Shown in pieces: positions 8,476-17,345 of a stretch of DNA of 64,000 nucleotides. A program made the translations under genes and the position numbers. Under the pieces are notes generated by a model. The model was given only the letters and a program-made list of their open reading frames with translations. It was not told where the DNA came from and made no database searches. How positions within the stretch are numbered: the stretch's first letter is position 1; every line of letters begins with the position of its first letter. This DNA is from Comamonadaceae bacterium (GTDB taxonomy: Bacteria; Pseudomonadota; Gammaproteobacteria; Burkholderiales; Burkholderiaceae_C): the NCBI GenBank assembly GCA_947456305.1, contig CANGPN010000002.1, forward strand, positions 1-64,000, given 5' to 3'.

Positions 8476-9315
8476 ATGAATTCATTCAGTCAACGACAGG
8501 GTATCAAACCCACTGTCCAAGTCGTTCAGGTTAGCGATATGAATGACGAACTACGTAATTCGCTTTGGAACGTTTTAGACTTATTAATCTGGAGCACCCC
8601 TGGATTTGTTTACAGCCTTCAGCGTGGAAATGGTGAGATCGAAAAATTCAGTCGAATTCTTTGGTCAGGCTATTTTAAAAAACCTGTAGATTCTCGGCCC
8701 GGATATGGACTGCCAAGCAGAGGGAGATTAATCCTCGAAAGTATTCGAGAGTATTACTTCAACTGCAAGTGGAATGAAGTCTACGACTTCCTAGAATTTG
8801 TGGTTAAAGCAAACAGCTTTAATACGCCCAGACTAGCCGATTACTTGAACGAAATGCTAAAGCGCGAGTTTGCTGGTTATACGTTCATAAACGGAGTTGC
8901 TGTACAAATCACTGATGTTCAAGAAAGTGAATTACTGAATGAGACTCTTTCAGACTCTACATTTGGCCTGGTTACTGCTCATCTTGAGCGGGCTTTGCAA
9001 CTTCTATCAGATCGAACCCAACCTGATTACCGTAACTCAATAAAAGAGTCCATCTCGGCTGTTGAATGTATGGCTCGAATTGTTGGTAATACACCTAAGG
9101 CTACCTTGGGTGAGGCACTAAAAATTCTTGAACGAAACGGCAGCTTACATTCATCACTGAAAGAGGGCTTCTCTAAACTTTACGGTTATACAAGCGACGA
9201 GAACGGAATCCGACATGCAATGCTTGAGATACCCAACATTAACCAAAGTGATGCGAAGTACTTTTTACTTTCGTGCACATCTTTTATAAATTACCTTAAA
9301 GCAAATCTCCAATAG
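8476..9315 (+). CDS. AbiJ-NTD4-like abortive infection (HEPN-type) candidate
   Basis: 279 residues. The N-terminus MNSFSQRQGIKPTVQVVQ followed by MNDELRNSLWNVLD matches the pattern I associate with the AbiJ N-terminal domain 4 family. The C-terminal half contains DYRNSIKESISAVECMAR and DENGIRHAMLE, typical of the HEPN-like region of AbiJ relatives. Such proteins are thought to stop growth or cut RNA on phage infection; that function is inferred, not shown. The gene is clearly AT-richer than amtB before it and than the genes after it, which fits recent acquisition. It is a single gene, convergent with higBA. No strong ribosome-binding site is seen before the ATG. Confidence 0.7.
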   Translation: MNSFSQRQGIKPTVQVVQVSDMNDELRNSLWNVLDLLIWSTPGFVYSLQRGNGEIEKFSRILWSGYFKKPVDSRPGYGLPSRGRLILESIREYYFNCKWNEVYDFLEFVVKANSFNTPRLADYLNEMLKREFAGYTFINGVAVQITDVQESELLNETLSDSTFGLVTAHLERALQLLSDRTQPDYRNSIKESISAVECMARIVGNTPKATLGEALKILERNGSLHSSLKEGFSKLYGYTSDENGIRHAMLEIPNINQSDAKYFLLSCTSFINYLKANLQ

Positions 9316-9373
9316 TGCCAGACATCACGAATTCCCGGCCTATGGTGAAGTCAGCGTGTTCCATCAAGGCCGC

Positions 9374-9694
9374 CTACGCATGGGCGCTATCGTCAGCTTC
9401 AACCCATTCACGCGGCACGATACGTCCCAATACGCCAGCCATGGCAACGCGGGCTTGTTCCGTGTCGTAGTGGGTTTGCAAATTGACCCAGCTTTGCGCA
9501 TCGGTACCAAAGAACACGCTCAGGCGCAAGGCCGTATCCACGGTGATGCCGCGCAAGCCTTTGACAATTTCATTGATGCGCCGGGGTGGCACATCAATGG
9601 CTTTGGCTAGCGCGTACTGGCTGATCCCCATGGGTTTGAGCCAGTCTTCCAGCAAGATCATGCCGGGGTGAATCAGGGGAACTTCGCGAGGCAT
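9374..9694 (-). CDS. higA: HigA-family antitoxin (XRE helix-turn-helix)
   Basis: 106 residues from ATG 9694, with AAGGA upstream. IHPGMILLEDWLKPMGISQY is the usual HigA/VapI start, and ISQYALAKAIDVPPRRINEI is the helix-turn-helix. LSVFFGTDAQSWVNLQTHYD is the family signature after it. It binds and neutralises the HigB toxin encoded 10 bases upstream in the same transcript, and as a complex it should bind the palindrome at 9995-10013. Toxin-first order is typical of higBA. Confidence 0.9.
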   Translation of the reverse strand: MPREVPLIHPGMILLEDWLKPMGISQYALAKAIDVPPRRINEIVKGLRGITVDTALRLSVFFGTDAQSWVNLQTHYDTEQARVAMAGVLGRIVPREWVEADDSAHA

Positions 9695-9704
9695 ATCTGT
9701 TCCT

Positions 9705-9986
9705 TCAGTGGTAATCAACAATTTCAACGCAATCGGCGTGACCGCCTTCCAGCCACACAAAACACACACGCCACTGGCTATTGATGCGTATGCTGTGCTG
9801 GCCCCGGCGGTTGCCTTTCAAAGCTTCCAACAAATTGCCAGGCGGCACGCGCAAGAAATCCAGTGTGGTCGCGGCATTCAACTGCTGTAACTTGCGCAGC
9901 GCCACAGCTTCAAAGTTAACAAACCGCGCAATGCGCTTACCCGCGAACAAAGCCGCCGTGTCGCTGCATTGAAAACTTTGAATCAT
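9705..9986 (-). CDS. higB: HigB/RelE-family mRNA interferase toxin
   Basis: 93 residues from ATG 9986. MIQSFQCSDTAALFAGKRI, then the basic LRVPPGNLLEALKGNRRGQH and the C-terminal IRINSQWRVCFVWLEGG / VEIVDYH are the HigB (RelE superfamily) signature; the last His is expected to take part in ribosome-dependent mRNA cleavage. No ribosome-binding site precedes the ATG, and the promoter places transcription start at or next to the A of ATG, so the mRNA seems leaderless. A second in-frame ATG two codons upstream (9992) is less likely for the same reason. Confidence 0.9.
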   Translation of the reverse strand: MIQSFQCSDTAALFAGKRIARFVNFEAVALRKLQQLNAATTLDFLRVPPGNLLEALKGNRRGQHSIRINSQWRVCFVWLEGGHADCVEIVDYH

Positions 9987-9992
9987 GCACAA

Positions 9993-10021
9993 ATAATAAC
10001 GACGCTCGTTATTAAAGTCAA
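9993..10021 (-). promoter_or_regulatory. higBA promoter with operator palindrome across -10
   Basis: On the minus strand TTGACT (10021-10016) and TATTAT (9998-9993) are 17 bases apart, a near-consensus sigma-70 promoter. The perfect inverted repeat AATAACGA-CGC-TCGTTATT (9995-10013) covers the spacer and most of the -10 box, as expected for autorepression by HigA. The A of the higB ATG (9986) is the seventh base after the -10 box. Confidence 0.85.
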
Positions 10022-10089
10022 GCAGAGCAATTTGTCATCAATGCTTTGCGCGGCATGGATAGACTGAACCAGCAACTCGCCGATTCAAG

Positions 10090-12930
10090 TTACAAATTCG
10101 GCGCCAGCAACCTGAGCAAATCTTTTTCAGCCACGCCTTGTCTGTGCGCCAAATCTTGCACCTGATCGTCGCCGATGCGACCCACATTGAAATAACACGC
10201 ATCCGGATGACCGATGTAAAAACCGCTGACGCTGGCCGCTGGTGTCATGGCCAAGCTGTCGGTCAAGGTCATGCCTATGTCGGCGCATTGCAGCAACTCA
10301 AACATGCCGCGCTTGACGCTGTGGTCCGGGCAGGCCGGGTAGCCCGGCGCGGGGCGTATGCCTTGGTATTTTTCTTTGATCAATTCTTCATGGCTTAACT
10401 GCTCGTTGGCGGCATAGCCCCACAGGTCGCGCCTCACGCGCGCGTGCATGCATTCGGCAAACGCTTCGGCGAGTCGGTCTGCCAAAGCTTTCAACATGAT
10501 GGCGCTGTAGTCGTCATGGTCGTCCATGAAATATTTTTCTTTGGCCTCAACACCTAAACCAGAGGTGACTGCGAACACGCCCACATAGTCTTTGTAACCG
10601 GTGGGCTTGCCGTTTGCATCTGTGAACGGTGCGACGAAATCAGACAAACAGCGGTTGGGGTTTTGCACACCGTCATGCACCGGCTTTTCGGTTTGCTGAC
10701 GCAAACCGCACCAAGTCATGGCGCGTTGCGTGCGGGTTTCATCGGTCCACAACACAATGTCGTCGCCCATGCTGTTGGCCGGGTACAAACCGACCACCGC
10801 GTGCGCATTCAACCAACGGCCTTCGACCAATCGTTTCAACATGCGCTTGCCGTCGCTGAACACGCGTTGCGCTTCAGTGCCGACAACTTCATCTTTCAAA
10901 ATCGCAGGAAACGGTCCGGCCAAATCCCAGGTCTGGAAAAACGGGCCCCAATCGATATAGGTTTCCAGCTCTGCCAGGTCAAAGTTTTTGAACAAGCGTT
11001 TGCCTAAAAATCGCGGTGTCGCAACCGTGTATGACGACCAGTCTATGTGTGCCGCATTCGCGCGCGCTTTGGTCAGCGGCAGCAACGGAGTTTGCTTTTT
11101 GTTCGCGTGTTGTGTGCGCACTTTGTCGTAGTCGGCGTTCAACTCGGCAATGAACTGCGCGGCCTGATCGCTGAGCAAACCTTGCGCCACACCCACACTG
11201 CGCGATGCGTCCGGCACATACACCACCGGGCCTTCGTAGTGCGGCGCAATTTTTACGGCGGTGTGCACCCGGCTGCATGTGGCGCCGCCAATCAACAACG
11301 GGATTTTGCGCATGCGGAAGTAATCGTCCTTTTGCATTTCGCTGGCGACATACTGCATTTCTTCCAAGCTTGGTGTGATCAAACCGGACAAGCCGATGAT
11401 GTCTGCGCCTTCGACTTTGGCGCGCGCAAGGATATCGTGGCAGGCCACCATCACACCCATGTTGACCACGTCAAAGTTATTGCACTGAAGCACGACGGTG
11501 ACAATGTTTTTGCCGATGTCATGCACATCGCCTTTGACCGTGGCAATCACAATCTTGCCTTTGGTTTTTACCTCTTCGCCAGCGGCTTCTTGCTGGCGTT
11601 TTTCTTCTTCAATGTAGGGAATCAAATGCGCCACCGCTTGCTTCATGACGCGCGCGCTTTTCACCACTTGCGGTAAAAACATTTTGCCCTGACCGAACAA
11701 ATCGCCGACGATGTTCATGCCATCCATCAGCGGGCCTTCAATCACATGCAAAGGCCGTCCGCCGGTTGACAATGTTTCTTGGTAAGCCTCTTCGGTGTCC
11801 ACCGTGATGAAGTCGGTGATGCCGTGCACCAACGCGTGGCTTAAGCGCTGCGCCACCGCCACCGGTGCATCCGGCGTGCCACGCCACGCGAGTTTGGCGC
11901 TGTCGTCACGTGCTGCGCCTTTGGCGTTTTCAGCTATCTCAATCAAACGTTCGCCCGGGCTTAAATGCTCTTCACCTTCTTTGTAGTGAAGTTGACGGTT
12001 CAGCACCACGTCTTCAACGCGTTCGCGCAACACCGCTTCTAAGTCGTCATACACGCCGACCATGCCTGCGTTCACAATGCCCATGTCCATACCGGCTTGG
12101 ATGGCGTGGTACAAAAACACCGTGTGTATGGCTTCGCGCACCGGGTCGTTGCCTCTGAATGAAAAACTCACGTTCGACACACCGCCGCTCACCTTCGCGC
12201 CGGGCAAGTTCTGTTTGATCCAACGTGTGGCTTCGATGAAATCCACCGCGTAGTTGTCGTGCTCTTCAATGCCGGTGGCGATGGCAAAAATATTCGGGTC
12301 AAAGATGATGTCTTCCGCCGGAAAACCCACTTCGTCGACGAGCACGCGGTAAGCGCGTTCGCAAATTTCCACTTTGCGTTGGTAAGTGTCGGCCTGACCT
12401 TGTTCATCGAAAGCCATGACCACTGCAGCGGCTCCATAGCGTTTGATCAACTTCGCTTGGCGCTTGAATTCGTCCAAGCCTTCTTTCATGCTGATGGAAT
12501 TCACAATGCCTTTGCCTTGTATGCAACGCAAACCGGCTTCAATCACCGACCACTTGCTGCTGTCGATCATGATGGGCACGCGAGCGATGTCAGGCTCGGA
12601 CGCGATCAGATTCAAAAACCGCACCATGGCCGCTTGGCTGTCGAGCATGGCCTCGTCCATGTTGATGTCGATGATTTGCGCGCCGTTCTCCACCTGCTGC
12701 CTAGCCACTGCCAAAGCCTGCTCGTACTCGCCATTCAAAATCATGCGGGCAAAGGCTTTGGAGCCGGTGACGTTGGTGCGCTCGCCGATGTTGACGAAAG
12801 TGGCTTGCGGCTGAGCGCTTAATTCGTCGTCGTTGTCTTGTTGTGCGCTGTGTGATTGGCTGGAAGCGATGAACACAGGCTCTAAGCCTGAGAGCTTCAT
12901 GGGCGGAACAAGACGGGATGCGGTATTCAT
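10090..12930 (-). CDS. metH: Methionine synthase, folate/cobalamin/reactivation half
   Basis: 946 residues from ATG 12930. This is the C-terminal two-thirds of cobalamin-dependent methionine synthase. In order: the pterin (methyl-THF) domain starting at [19 protein letters not shown], the cobalamin cap region, the B12-binding domain with [11 protein letters not shown] near residue 470 (His as lower ligand), and the AdoMet-dependent reactivation domain with [13 protein letters not shown] near the C-terminus. The homocysteine-binding domain is absent; it is encoded separately at 24958-26043. Start chosen at MNTASRL, whose AGGTGAG ribosome-binding site lies 4-10 bases upstream and is controlled by an SAH riboswitch. 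An in-frame ATG 21 bases further up lies inside the regulatory hairpin. Confidence 0.97.
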   Translation of the reverse strand: MNTASRLVPPMKLSGLEPVFIASSQSHSAQQDNDDELSAQPQATFVNIGERTNVTGSKAFARMILNGEYEQALAVARQQVENGAQIIDINMDEAMLDSQAAMVRFLNLIASEPDIARVPIMIDSSKWSVIEAGLRCIQGKGIVNSISMKEGLDEFKRQAKLIKRYGAAAVVMAFDEQGQADTYQRKVEICERAYRVLVDEVGFPAEDIIFDPNIFAIATGIEEHDNYAVDFIEATRWIKQNLPGAKVSGGVSNVSFSFRGNDPVREAIHTVFLYHAIQAGMDMGIVNAGMVGVYDDLEAVLRERVEDVVLNRQLHYKEGEEHLSPGERLIEIAENAKGAARDDSAKLAWRGTPDAPVAVAQRLSHALVHGITDFITVDTEEAYQETLSTGGRPLHVIEGPLMDGMNIVGDLFGQGKMFLPQVVKSARVMKQAVAHLIPYIEEEKRQQEAAGEEVKTKGKIVIATVKGDVHDIGKNIVTVVLQCNNFDVVNMGVMVACHDILARAKVEGADIIGLSGLITPSLEEMQYVASEMQKDDYFRMRKIPLLIGGATCSRVHTAVKIAPHYEGPVVYVPDASRSVGVAQGLLSDQAAQFIAELNADYDKVRTQHANKKQTPLLPLTKARANAAHIDWSSYTVATPRFLGKRLFKNFDLAELETYIDWGPFFQTWDLAGPFPAILKDEVVGTEAQRVFSDGKRMLKRLVEGRWLNAHAVVGLYPANSMGDDIVLWTDETRTQRAMTWCGLRQQTEKPVHDGVQNPNRCLSDFVAPFTDANGKPTGYKDYVGVFAVTSGLGVEAKEKYFMDDHDDYSAIMLKALADRLAEAFAECMHARVRRDLWGYAANEQLSHEELIKEKYQGIRPAPGYPACPDHSVKRGMFELLQCADIGMTLTDSLAMTPAASVSGFYIGHPDACYFNVGRIGDDQVQDLAHRQGVAEKDLLRLLAPNL

Positions 12931-12933
12931 AGA

Positions 12934-13020
12934 CTCACCTGGTGGATGCAAAACAGGTGAGCGTCGTTGCGAAGAAATGTCCCAAGCCTGGCTTCATGTG
13001 AAGCTGCAACGCTCCTTGGG
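12934..13020 (-). promoter_or_regulatory. SAH riboswitch with anti-Shine-Dalgarno expression platform
   Basis: The leader of metH contains all parts of the S-adenosylhomocysteine riboswitch. P1 is CCCAAG/CTTGGG (13020-13015 with 12986-12981), P2 is GCTTCA/TGAAGC, and the core is AGGAGCGTTGCAG with CCAGGCTTGGG. The pseudoknot joins GAGCGTTG (13015-13008) and CAACGACGCTC (12969-12959). Just downstream, CTCACCTG (12961-12954) is the perfect complement of CAGGTGAG (12941-12934), which contains the metH ribosome-binding site. The CTC of that arm is shared with the pseudoknot, so SAH binding should free the ribosome site: an ON switch. Known family members sit on ahcY, metH and metF in beta- and gammaproteobacteria. 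Confidence 0.93.
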
Positions 13021-13113
13021 ATGACAAGATTTTAACTGCAAGACTTTGACAATCAGCTTGCAGCTGTCAATGGTTCATGTATGTCTGTGAAATGCTTTGT
13101 GCTGTTTCAGCTT

Positions 13114-14043
13114 TCAGCCATTTATCTCTCTGCTTGTCGGCGGCTGACACCCCTCCCTCTCACAATTCATGGCCGCAGCCCTCAAAGCACGCTGCAACGT
13201 TTGATCCAAACGCAGCACCGCAAGCGCTTCATCCTTCAATGTGTCGTGTGAAACCCAGTCGGCCAAACAGCTTCCCCAAAACACATCGCCTGCACCGACC
13301 GTGTCCACCACTTGCACTTGAGGTGCAGCGGCTTTGACATGCGCGCCTCCCATTTGCAAAGCAGCGCCTTGCTCACCGAAAGTCAGCGCCACACGTTGGC
13401 AACCCATGTCTTGCCATTGCGCGGCCAATGCCTGTGTGTTGTCCCAGCGCACATCCGTCCAGCCCAGCAATTGCATGTCTTCGTCACTGGCCTTGAGCCA
13501 ATCTGCCAATCTCGCCATGTGACTCACTGCCTGCAAATACGCAGGCAGGTCATAGGCCACACGCGTGCGCAAATTCACATCCATGCTGATGGTCCAACCC
13601 AGCGCTTTGGCAAACTGAATCACATGCATGACTTTGTGGTGCTCGGGCGGCATGGCCATCAACGAGCCGGTGTGCAACACACCGGGCTCGTGCTTTTTCA
13701 ATAAGCGCACGATGTCGTCGGCGTTGTAGTCGCGGTCGGCCACACCGTCTCTGTAAAACCCGTAGCTCGGTTGACCGTTTTCAATATTCACCACCGCCAA
13801 TGAAGTGGGTTTAGCCGAGGCAGATGACAGGGCTTGAGCCCCGCATGCTTTAAGCCTGGCGGCAAGTGCTTGTCCAAACACATCGGTGGAAAACGGGTTC
13901 AGGTAACCGACATCGACTTGTTGCAAGGCCACGGCACAGGCCAAATTGAACGGGCTGCCTCCTATCAAGGGGCGCAGACTGCCGTCTGCTTGTGCGACAC
14001 AGTCCATCAGCGCTTCACCCAGCACCCACACAGACTGTGTCAT
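13114..14043 (-). CDS. PfkB-family sugar kinase, probable fructokinase
   Basis: 309 residues. Ribokinase/PfkB fold: WVLGEALMDCVAQADGSLRP, the sugar-binding GGSPFNLACAVALQQ, and the C-terminal catalytic signature DTVGAGDVFWGSCLAD. It phosphorylates a sugar with ATP. Fructose to fructose-6-P is the best guess, because the gene ends a fructose-type ABC importer operon and pgi is in the same cassette. The ATG at 14043 overlaps the permease stop codon as ATGA, implying translational coupling, and is preferred to an in-frame start 27 bases upstream inside the permease gene. Confidence 0.85.
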   Translation of the reverse strand: MTQSVWVLGEALMDCVAQADGSLRPLIGGSPFNLACAVALQQVDVGYLNPFSTDVFGQALAARLKACGAQALSSASAKPTSLAVVNIENGQPSYGFYRDGVADRDYNADDIVRLLKKHEPGVLHTGSLMAMPPEHHKVMHVIQFAKALGWTISMDVNLRTRVAYDLPAYLQAVSHMARLADWLKASDEDMQLLGWTDVRWDNTQALAAQWQDMGCQRVALTFGEQGAALQMGGAHVKAAAPQVQVVDTVGAGDVFWGSCLADWVSHDTLKDEALAVLRLDQTLQRALRAAAMNCEREGCQPPTSREING

Positions 14044-14984
14044 TTTTTCAATAGGCGTTGTCTGCGCCAAACATCAATCCACACCGCAATGATGACAACC
14101 GCACCTATGGCCATCATTTGTTTGAACTGCGATATCTCCAACAAGTTCATACCGTTGCGCACCATGGTGATGAGGATGGCACCGAGCAAACTGCCCCAAA
14201 TCGAGCCACGTCCGCCAAACAAGGAAGTGCCGCCCAATATCACTGCGGCAATCGCGTCCAGCTCGAACATTTGCGCCATCTTGCCGCTGCTCGAATCCAT
14301 GCGGGCCATAAGCACAATCGCACCCAAGGCGCAACTGAGTCCACACACCACATACACCGCCAGCTTGTAGGCTTTGATGGGTATGCCCACTTGTCGTGCA
14401 CCCATTTCATTCGAACCCATGGCATACACATAGCGTCCGAGCTTGGTGCTGGACAAGACAAACGCCATCACCACAAAGTAAATAGCTGAGATCACGATGG
14501 GCATGGGCACGCCCATGAGTTCGCCGTAACCAATGAACGGCAAAGGGTCTGGCATGCCTGCGTTGTCAAAACCGCCGGTGGCTTCAAACGCCAAACCGCG
14601 CCATAACGTCAGTCCGCCCAAAGTGACTATGAATGATGGGATGCCCACGTATGCCACCAGGTAGCCGTTGAACACACCCACCGCTGCACCGATAGCCATC
14701 GCCGCAAGCAAAGCAGGCAGCACAGGCACGCCGAGTTTGATCATCAGGTGGCCGGCGACTGCTCCGCATAATGCGGTGAGTGCGCCCACGGCCAAATCCA
14801 CGCCGCCGGTCAGGATGACAAAGGTTTGCCCACCGGCCAACAGCGCAATCACCGAGGCTTGCACCAGAATGTTGGATAGATTGCCGGTGGTCAAAAAGTA
14901 CGGCGATGCGATGCTGAGCACCAGGCTCAGCAACAGCACCGCCACGATCGACCCATACCAGTCTTGCTGGGTGATCGCTTTCAT
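14040..14984 (-). CDS. frcC: Sugar ABC transporter permease (RbsC/FrcC type)
   Basis: 314 residues, mostly hydrophobic, with about 8-10 membrane helices starting at SIVAVLLLSLVLSIASPYFL. Family landmarks: QTFVILTGGVDLAVGA, NGYLVAYVGIPSFIVTLGGL and AIAAVILGGTSLFGGRGSIW, all characteristic of the ribose/fructose/galactose permease family. Middle gene of the minus-strand operon frcB-frcC-kinase: 4 bases after frcB, 4-base overlap with the kinase. The substrate is inferred as fructose from the single-domain ATPase partner and the pathway genes around it. Confidence 0.88.
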   Translation of the reverse strand: MKAITQQDWYGSIVAVLLLSLVLSIASPYFLTTGNLSNILVQASVIALLAGGQTFVILTGGVDLAVGALTALCGAVAGHLMIKLGVPVLPALLAAMAIGAAVGVFNGYLVAYVGIPSFIVTLGGLTLWRGLAFEATGGFDNAGMPDPLPFIGYGELMGVPMPIVISAIYFVVMAFVLSSTKLGRYVYAMGSNEMGARQVGIPIKAYKLAVYVVCGLSCALGAIVLMARMDSSSGKMAQMFELDAIAAVILGGTSLFGGRGSIWGSLLGAILITMVRNGMNLLEISQFKQMMAIGAVVIIAVWIDVWRRQRLLKK

Positions 14985-14988
14985 GGTC

Positions 14989-15945
14989 TTATTTAACCTT
15001 CATGAATTGGGCCACGCCGGAGTCCTTGGCGAACTGGTCGACGTTCGAAGGCAATACCAAAAATGATCCGGTATCGATGCGGGCTTCGACCTTTTTGCCT
15101 TGCGCCGCAGCGATGGCGGTTTCCACACCGACTTGACCGATCTTGGCCAGCATTTGCGCGGCGTTGGCTTGCTGCCAGCCTTGCTTCATCATGTCCAAAC
15201 CACCGGGTGAACCGTCAAAGCCAGCGATCTTGATGTCTCCGGCTTTTTTACCTGCAGCCATCAGCGCGGCTTTGGCACCCAAGGCACCGCCGTCCCAAGC
15301 ACAGGCAATCACTTTGGCGTTCGTGTTGGCGCGCAATGCAGCCTCAACCCCGTTTTGCGCCATGGTCTGGTCCCAGGTAGTGGGCACTTCTACCACTTTG
15401 ACGTTTTTACGTTTGGCGTTCAAACCGTCGAGAAAGCCTTTTTTGCGTTCCTGGCCAGTGGATTGACCCAAGTCGCCAGTGATATAGATGACGGTGTCGC
15501 CGTCTTTGATTTGCTCAGCTGCCCAATTGCCTTGCACCATGGCAGCTTTGATGTTGTCGGTCGCCACATAGGAAGTGATCTTGGCGCCGGTGATGCCGGT
15601 GTCTACCGCGATGACAGGAATTCCAGCGGCCAAGGCTTTGTTGATTGCTGGTGCAATGCCTTTGCTGTCCACCGGTGCGATGGCGATGGCATTGACTTTG
15701 CGGGTGATCATGTCTTCGACGATGGCAAGTTGTTTAGACAACTCACCTTTTTCAGCAGCCAGTTCAATGAACTTCACGCCAGCGGCTGTTCCAGCTTTTT
15801 TCGCGCCGCCGTTGATCAATGTCCAGCCTTCGTTGGTGTTGCCGTTGGTGATGTAGGCAATGGTGGTTTCAGCATGTGCCAGCGCCATCATGCCGGCGGC
15901 AGACAAAGCAATGGCCAAGCGGCCCAGGGTACGCGTGATTTTCAT
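14989..15945 (-). CDS. frcB: Periplasmic sugar-binding protein (RbsB/FrcB type)
   Basis: 318 residues with a clear signal peptide: MKITRTLGRLAIALSAAGMM then ALAHA-ET as likely cleavage site. The mature protein is a periplasmic-binding-protein-like fold 1 (Peripla_BP_4): TTIAYITNGNTNEGWTLING, AIAIAPVDSKGIAPAINKAL, IPVIAVDTGI and IAGFDGSPGGLDMMKQG. It captures the sugar and delivers it to FrcC/FrcA. AGGAG lies 6 bases before the ATG at 15945. First gene of its operon, divergent from the ATPase gene frcA. Confidence 0.9.
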   Translation of the reverse strand: MKITRTLGRLAIALSAAGMMALAHAETTIAYITNGNTNEGWTLINGGAKKAGTAAGVKFIELAAEKGELSKQLAIVEDMITRKVNAIAIAPVDSKGIAPAINKALAAGIPVIAVDTGITGAKITSYVATDNIKAAMVQGNWAAEQIKDGDTVIYITGDLGQSTGQERKKGFLDGLNAKRKNVKVVEVPTTWDQTMAQNGVEAALRANTNAKVIACAWDGGALGAKAALMAAGKKAGDIKIAGFDGSPGGLDMMKQGWQQANAAQMLAKIGQVGVETAIAAAQGKKVEARIDTGSFLVLPSNVDQFAKDSGVAQFMKVK

Positions 15946-16031
15946 GGTGTCTCCTAGTCATAAGGGCAAGCGCAGTGCAGGACCGTCCTGCATCGCTTTC
16001 TTGTGGACTGAATTACATCAGAACCGGCGAC

Positions 16032-16052
16032 TAAATAAACCTAGTAGATTTA
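16032..16052. promoter_or_regulatory. Candidate operator between divergent frcB and frcA
   Basis: The 172-base region between the divergent operons holds TAAAT (16032-16036) and ATTTA (16048-16052), an inverted repeat with 11-base spacing in an AT-rich patch. Its position suits control of both operons by the ROK repressor encoded at 17346. The repeat is short, so this is only a candidate. Confidence 0.35.
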
Positions 16053-16117
16053 CCTATTCGCAGTTTCAGCGTTATGCTGCATGCTTCAAGCTCCGAATTT
16101 CCTTGAATGAGCGCCAA

Positions 16118-16906
16118 ATGTCCGCTTCTACCCCTGTTTTGCAAATAAAAGGCCTGACCCGGCATTACGGCGGCGTCAAAGCCCTGACCGATGCCAACTT
16201 TGAACTGCTGCCAGGCGAACACGCCGCCATCGTTGGCGACAACGGCGCGGGCAAAAGCACGTTTGTGCGTTTGCTCACCGGTGTGGAGCAACCGGGTGCG
16301 GGTGTGATTGAGTTGGACGGACACGCCGTCCACTTCAATTCGCCACTGGATGCGCGCGAACACGGCATGGAAACCGTTTACCAAACCCTGGCGCTGGCCG
16401 AAGACCTGGATGTACCGGCGAATATTTTTCTGGGCCGCGAAATCACCCGCTTCAACCTCGGCCTCTTGTCGGTGCTCAACCACGCCGCCATGCGCCGCCA
16501 ATCCACCGAGATGTTGGCCACCACCGGCGTGAAGATCCAAGACATGTCCGCTTCTTTGCGCGGCATGTCCGGCGGTCAACGCCAATGCGTGGCGATTGCG
16601 CGCGCTGCCGGGTTTGCCAAAAAACTCATCATCCTGGACGAGCCCACCGCCGCACTCGGTGTGCAGGAAACCGCACGTGTGGAAGACATCATCAAAGGGT
16701 TGAAACAACGCGGTGTGCCGCTGATCATCATCAGCCACAACCTGCGCCAGGTGTTTGATCTGGTCGACCGCATCTGGGTGTTTCGCCAGGGCCGCATCAT
16801 TTGCAACCGCCGCACAGCCGACACCACACCGCAAGAAATCGTCGGTCTGATCACCGGCGCGATTGACCCGGCCAGCTTGCCTCAAGCCGAGGAGTCGTTG
16901 TGCTGA
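16118..16906 (+). CDS. frcA: Sugar ABC transporter ATPase, single-domain FrcA type
   Basis: 262 residues. One complete ATPase domain: Walker A VGDNGAGKST, Q-loop region ETVYQTLALAEDLDVPANIF, signature RGMSGGQRQCVAIARAA, Walker B LIILDEPTAAL and H-loop IIISHNLRQV. Ribose-type systems normally use a 500-residue double ATPase; a single 260-residue domain with GVQETARVEDI is the hallmark of the FrcA (fructose) branch. The ATG at 16118 has no strong ribosome-binding site; an in-frame TTG at 16103 is an alternative. Divergent from frcB-frcC-kinase, first gene of the plus-strand series. Confidence 0.88.
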   Translation: MSASTPVLQIKGLTRHYGGVKALTDANFELLPGEHAAIVGDNGAGKSTFVRLLTGVEQPGAGVIELDGHAVHFNSPLDAREHGMETVYQTLALAEDLDVPANIFLGREITRFNLGLLSVLNHAAMRRQSTEMLATTGVKIQDMSASLRGMSGGQRQCVAIARAAGFAKKLIILDEPTAALGVQETARVEDIIKGLKQRGVPLIIISHNLRQVFDLVDRIWVFRQGRIICNRRTADTTPQEIVGLITGAIDPASLPQAEESLC

Positions 16907-17340
16907 AAGGGATTGATCCGGTGCTGTCGCCGGAATTGCTGATGCATTTGAGCGCCATGGGCCACGGCGAATGGGTGGCGGTGGTGGACGCGAATTTCAC
17001 CGCCGAGTTATTGCGCAACGGCAAACCGCTGGTGCGCTTGCCGGGTTTGAGCCTGGCGCGGGTATCGCAAGCGGTGTTGTCGGTGTTTCCGCTGGCCGAC
17101 GATGTGACGCAACCGGCGGGCTATATGCAAGTCAGCGGCAGCGCGCCCGGGCACCGTACCGCTGCACAACAAGAAGTGGTCCACCTGTTGAGTCAACACG
17201 GCCTTGAAGAAAGCCGCATCGAAGCGGTGGAGCGTTTTGCGTTTTACGACAAGATCAAAGTAGCCAGCCTGATTGTGCAAACCGGTGAAGGCACCGCGTT
17301 TGGCAACGCCTTGTTTTGCAAAGGCGTGATTCTGTGTTGA
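16900..17340 (+). CDS. RbsD/FucU family sugar mutarotase
   Basis: 146 residues, GTG start at 16900 with GAGGAG 5 bases upstream; overlaps frcA by 7 bases. MLKGIDPVLSPELLMHLSAM with GHGEWVAVVDANFTAE is the RbsD/FucU start, including the His and Asp of the active site, and FAFYDKIKVASLIVQTGE is the conserved C-terminal block with the catalytic Tyr. The family interconverts sugar anomers or ring forms. In this operon it would supply the form of the imported sugar that the kinase uses. Closer to FucU than RbsD in wording, but the sugar cannot be read from sequence. Confidence 0.85.
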   Translation: MLKGIDPVLSPELLMHLSAMGHGEWVAVVDANFTAELLRNGKPLVRLPGLSLARVSQAVLSVFPLADDVTQPAGYMQVSGSAPGHRTAAQQEVVHLLSQHGLEESRIEAVERFAFYDKIKVASLIVQTGEGTAFGNALFCKGVILC

Positions 17341-17345
17341 AAGCC

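Noticed and set aside
10022-10089. Possible tRNA-like sequence between metH and higB
   Set aside because: No cloverleaf could be drawn; only a chance TTCAAGT-like string.
10090-12930. metH interpreted as a truncated or frameshifted pseudogene
   Set aside because: The missing domain is present as an intact separate gene at 24958-26043, and this half has its own regulated start.
16031-16885. 284-codon minus-strand frame opposite frcA
   Set aside because: Shadow of the ATPase gene, whose Walker and signature motifs are intact on the plus strand.
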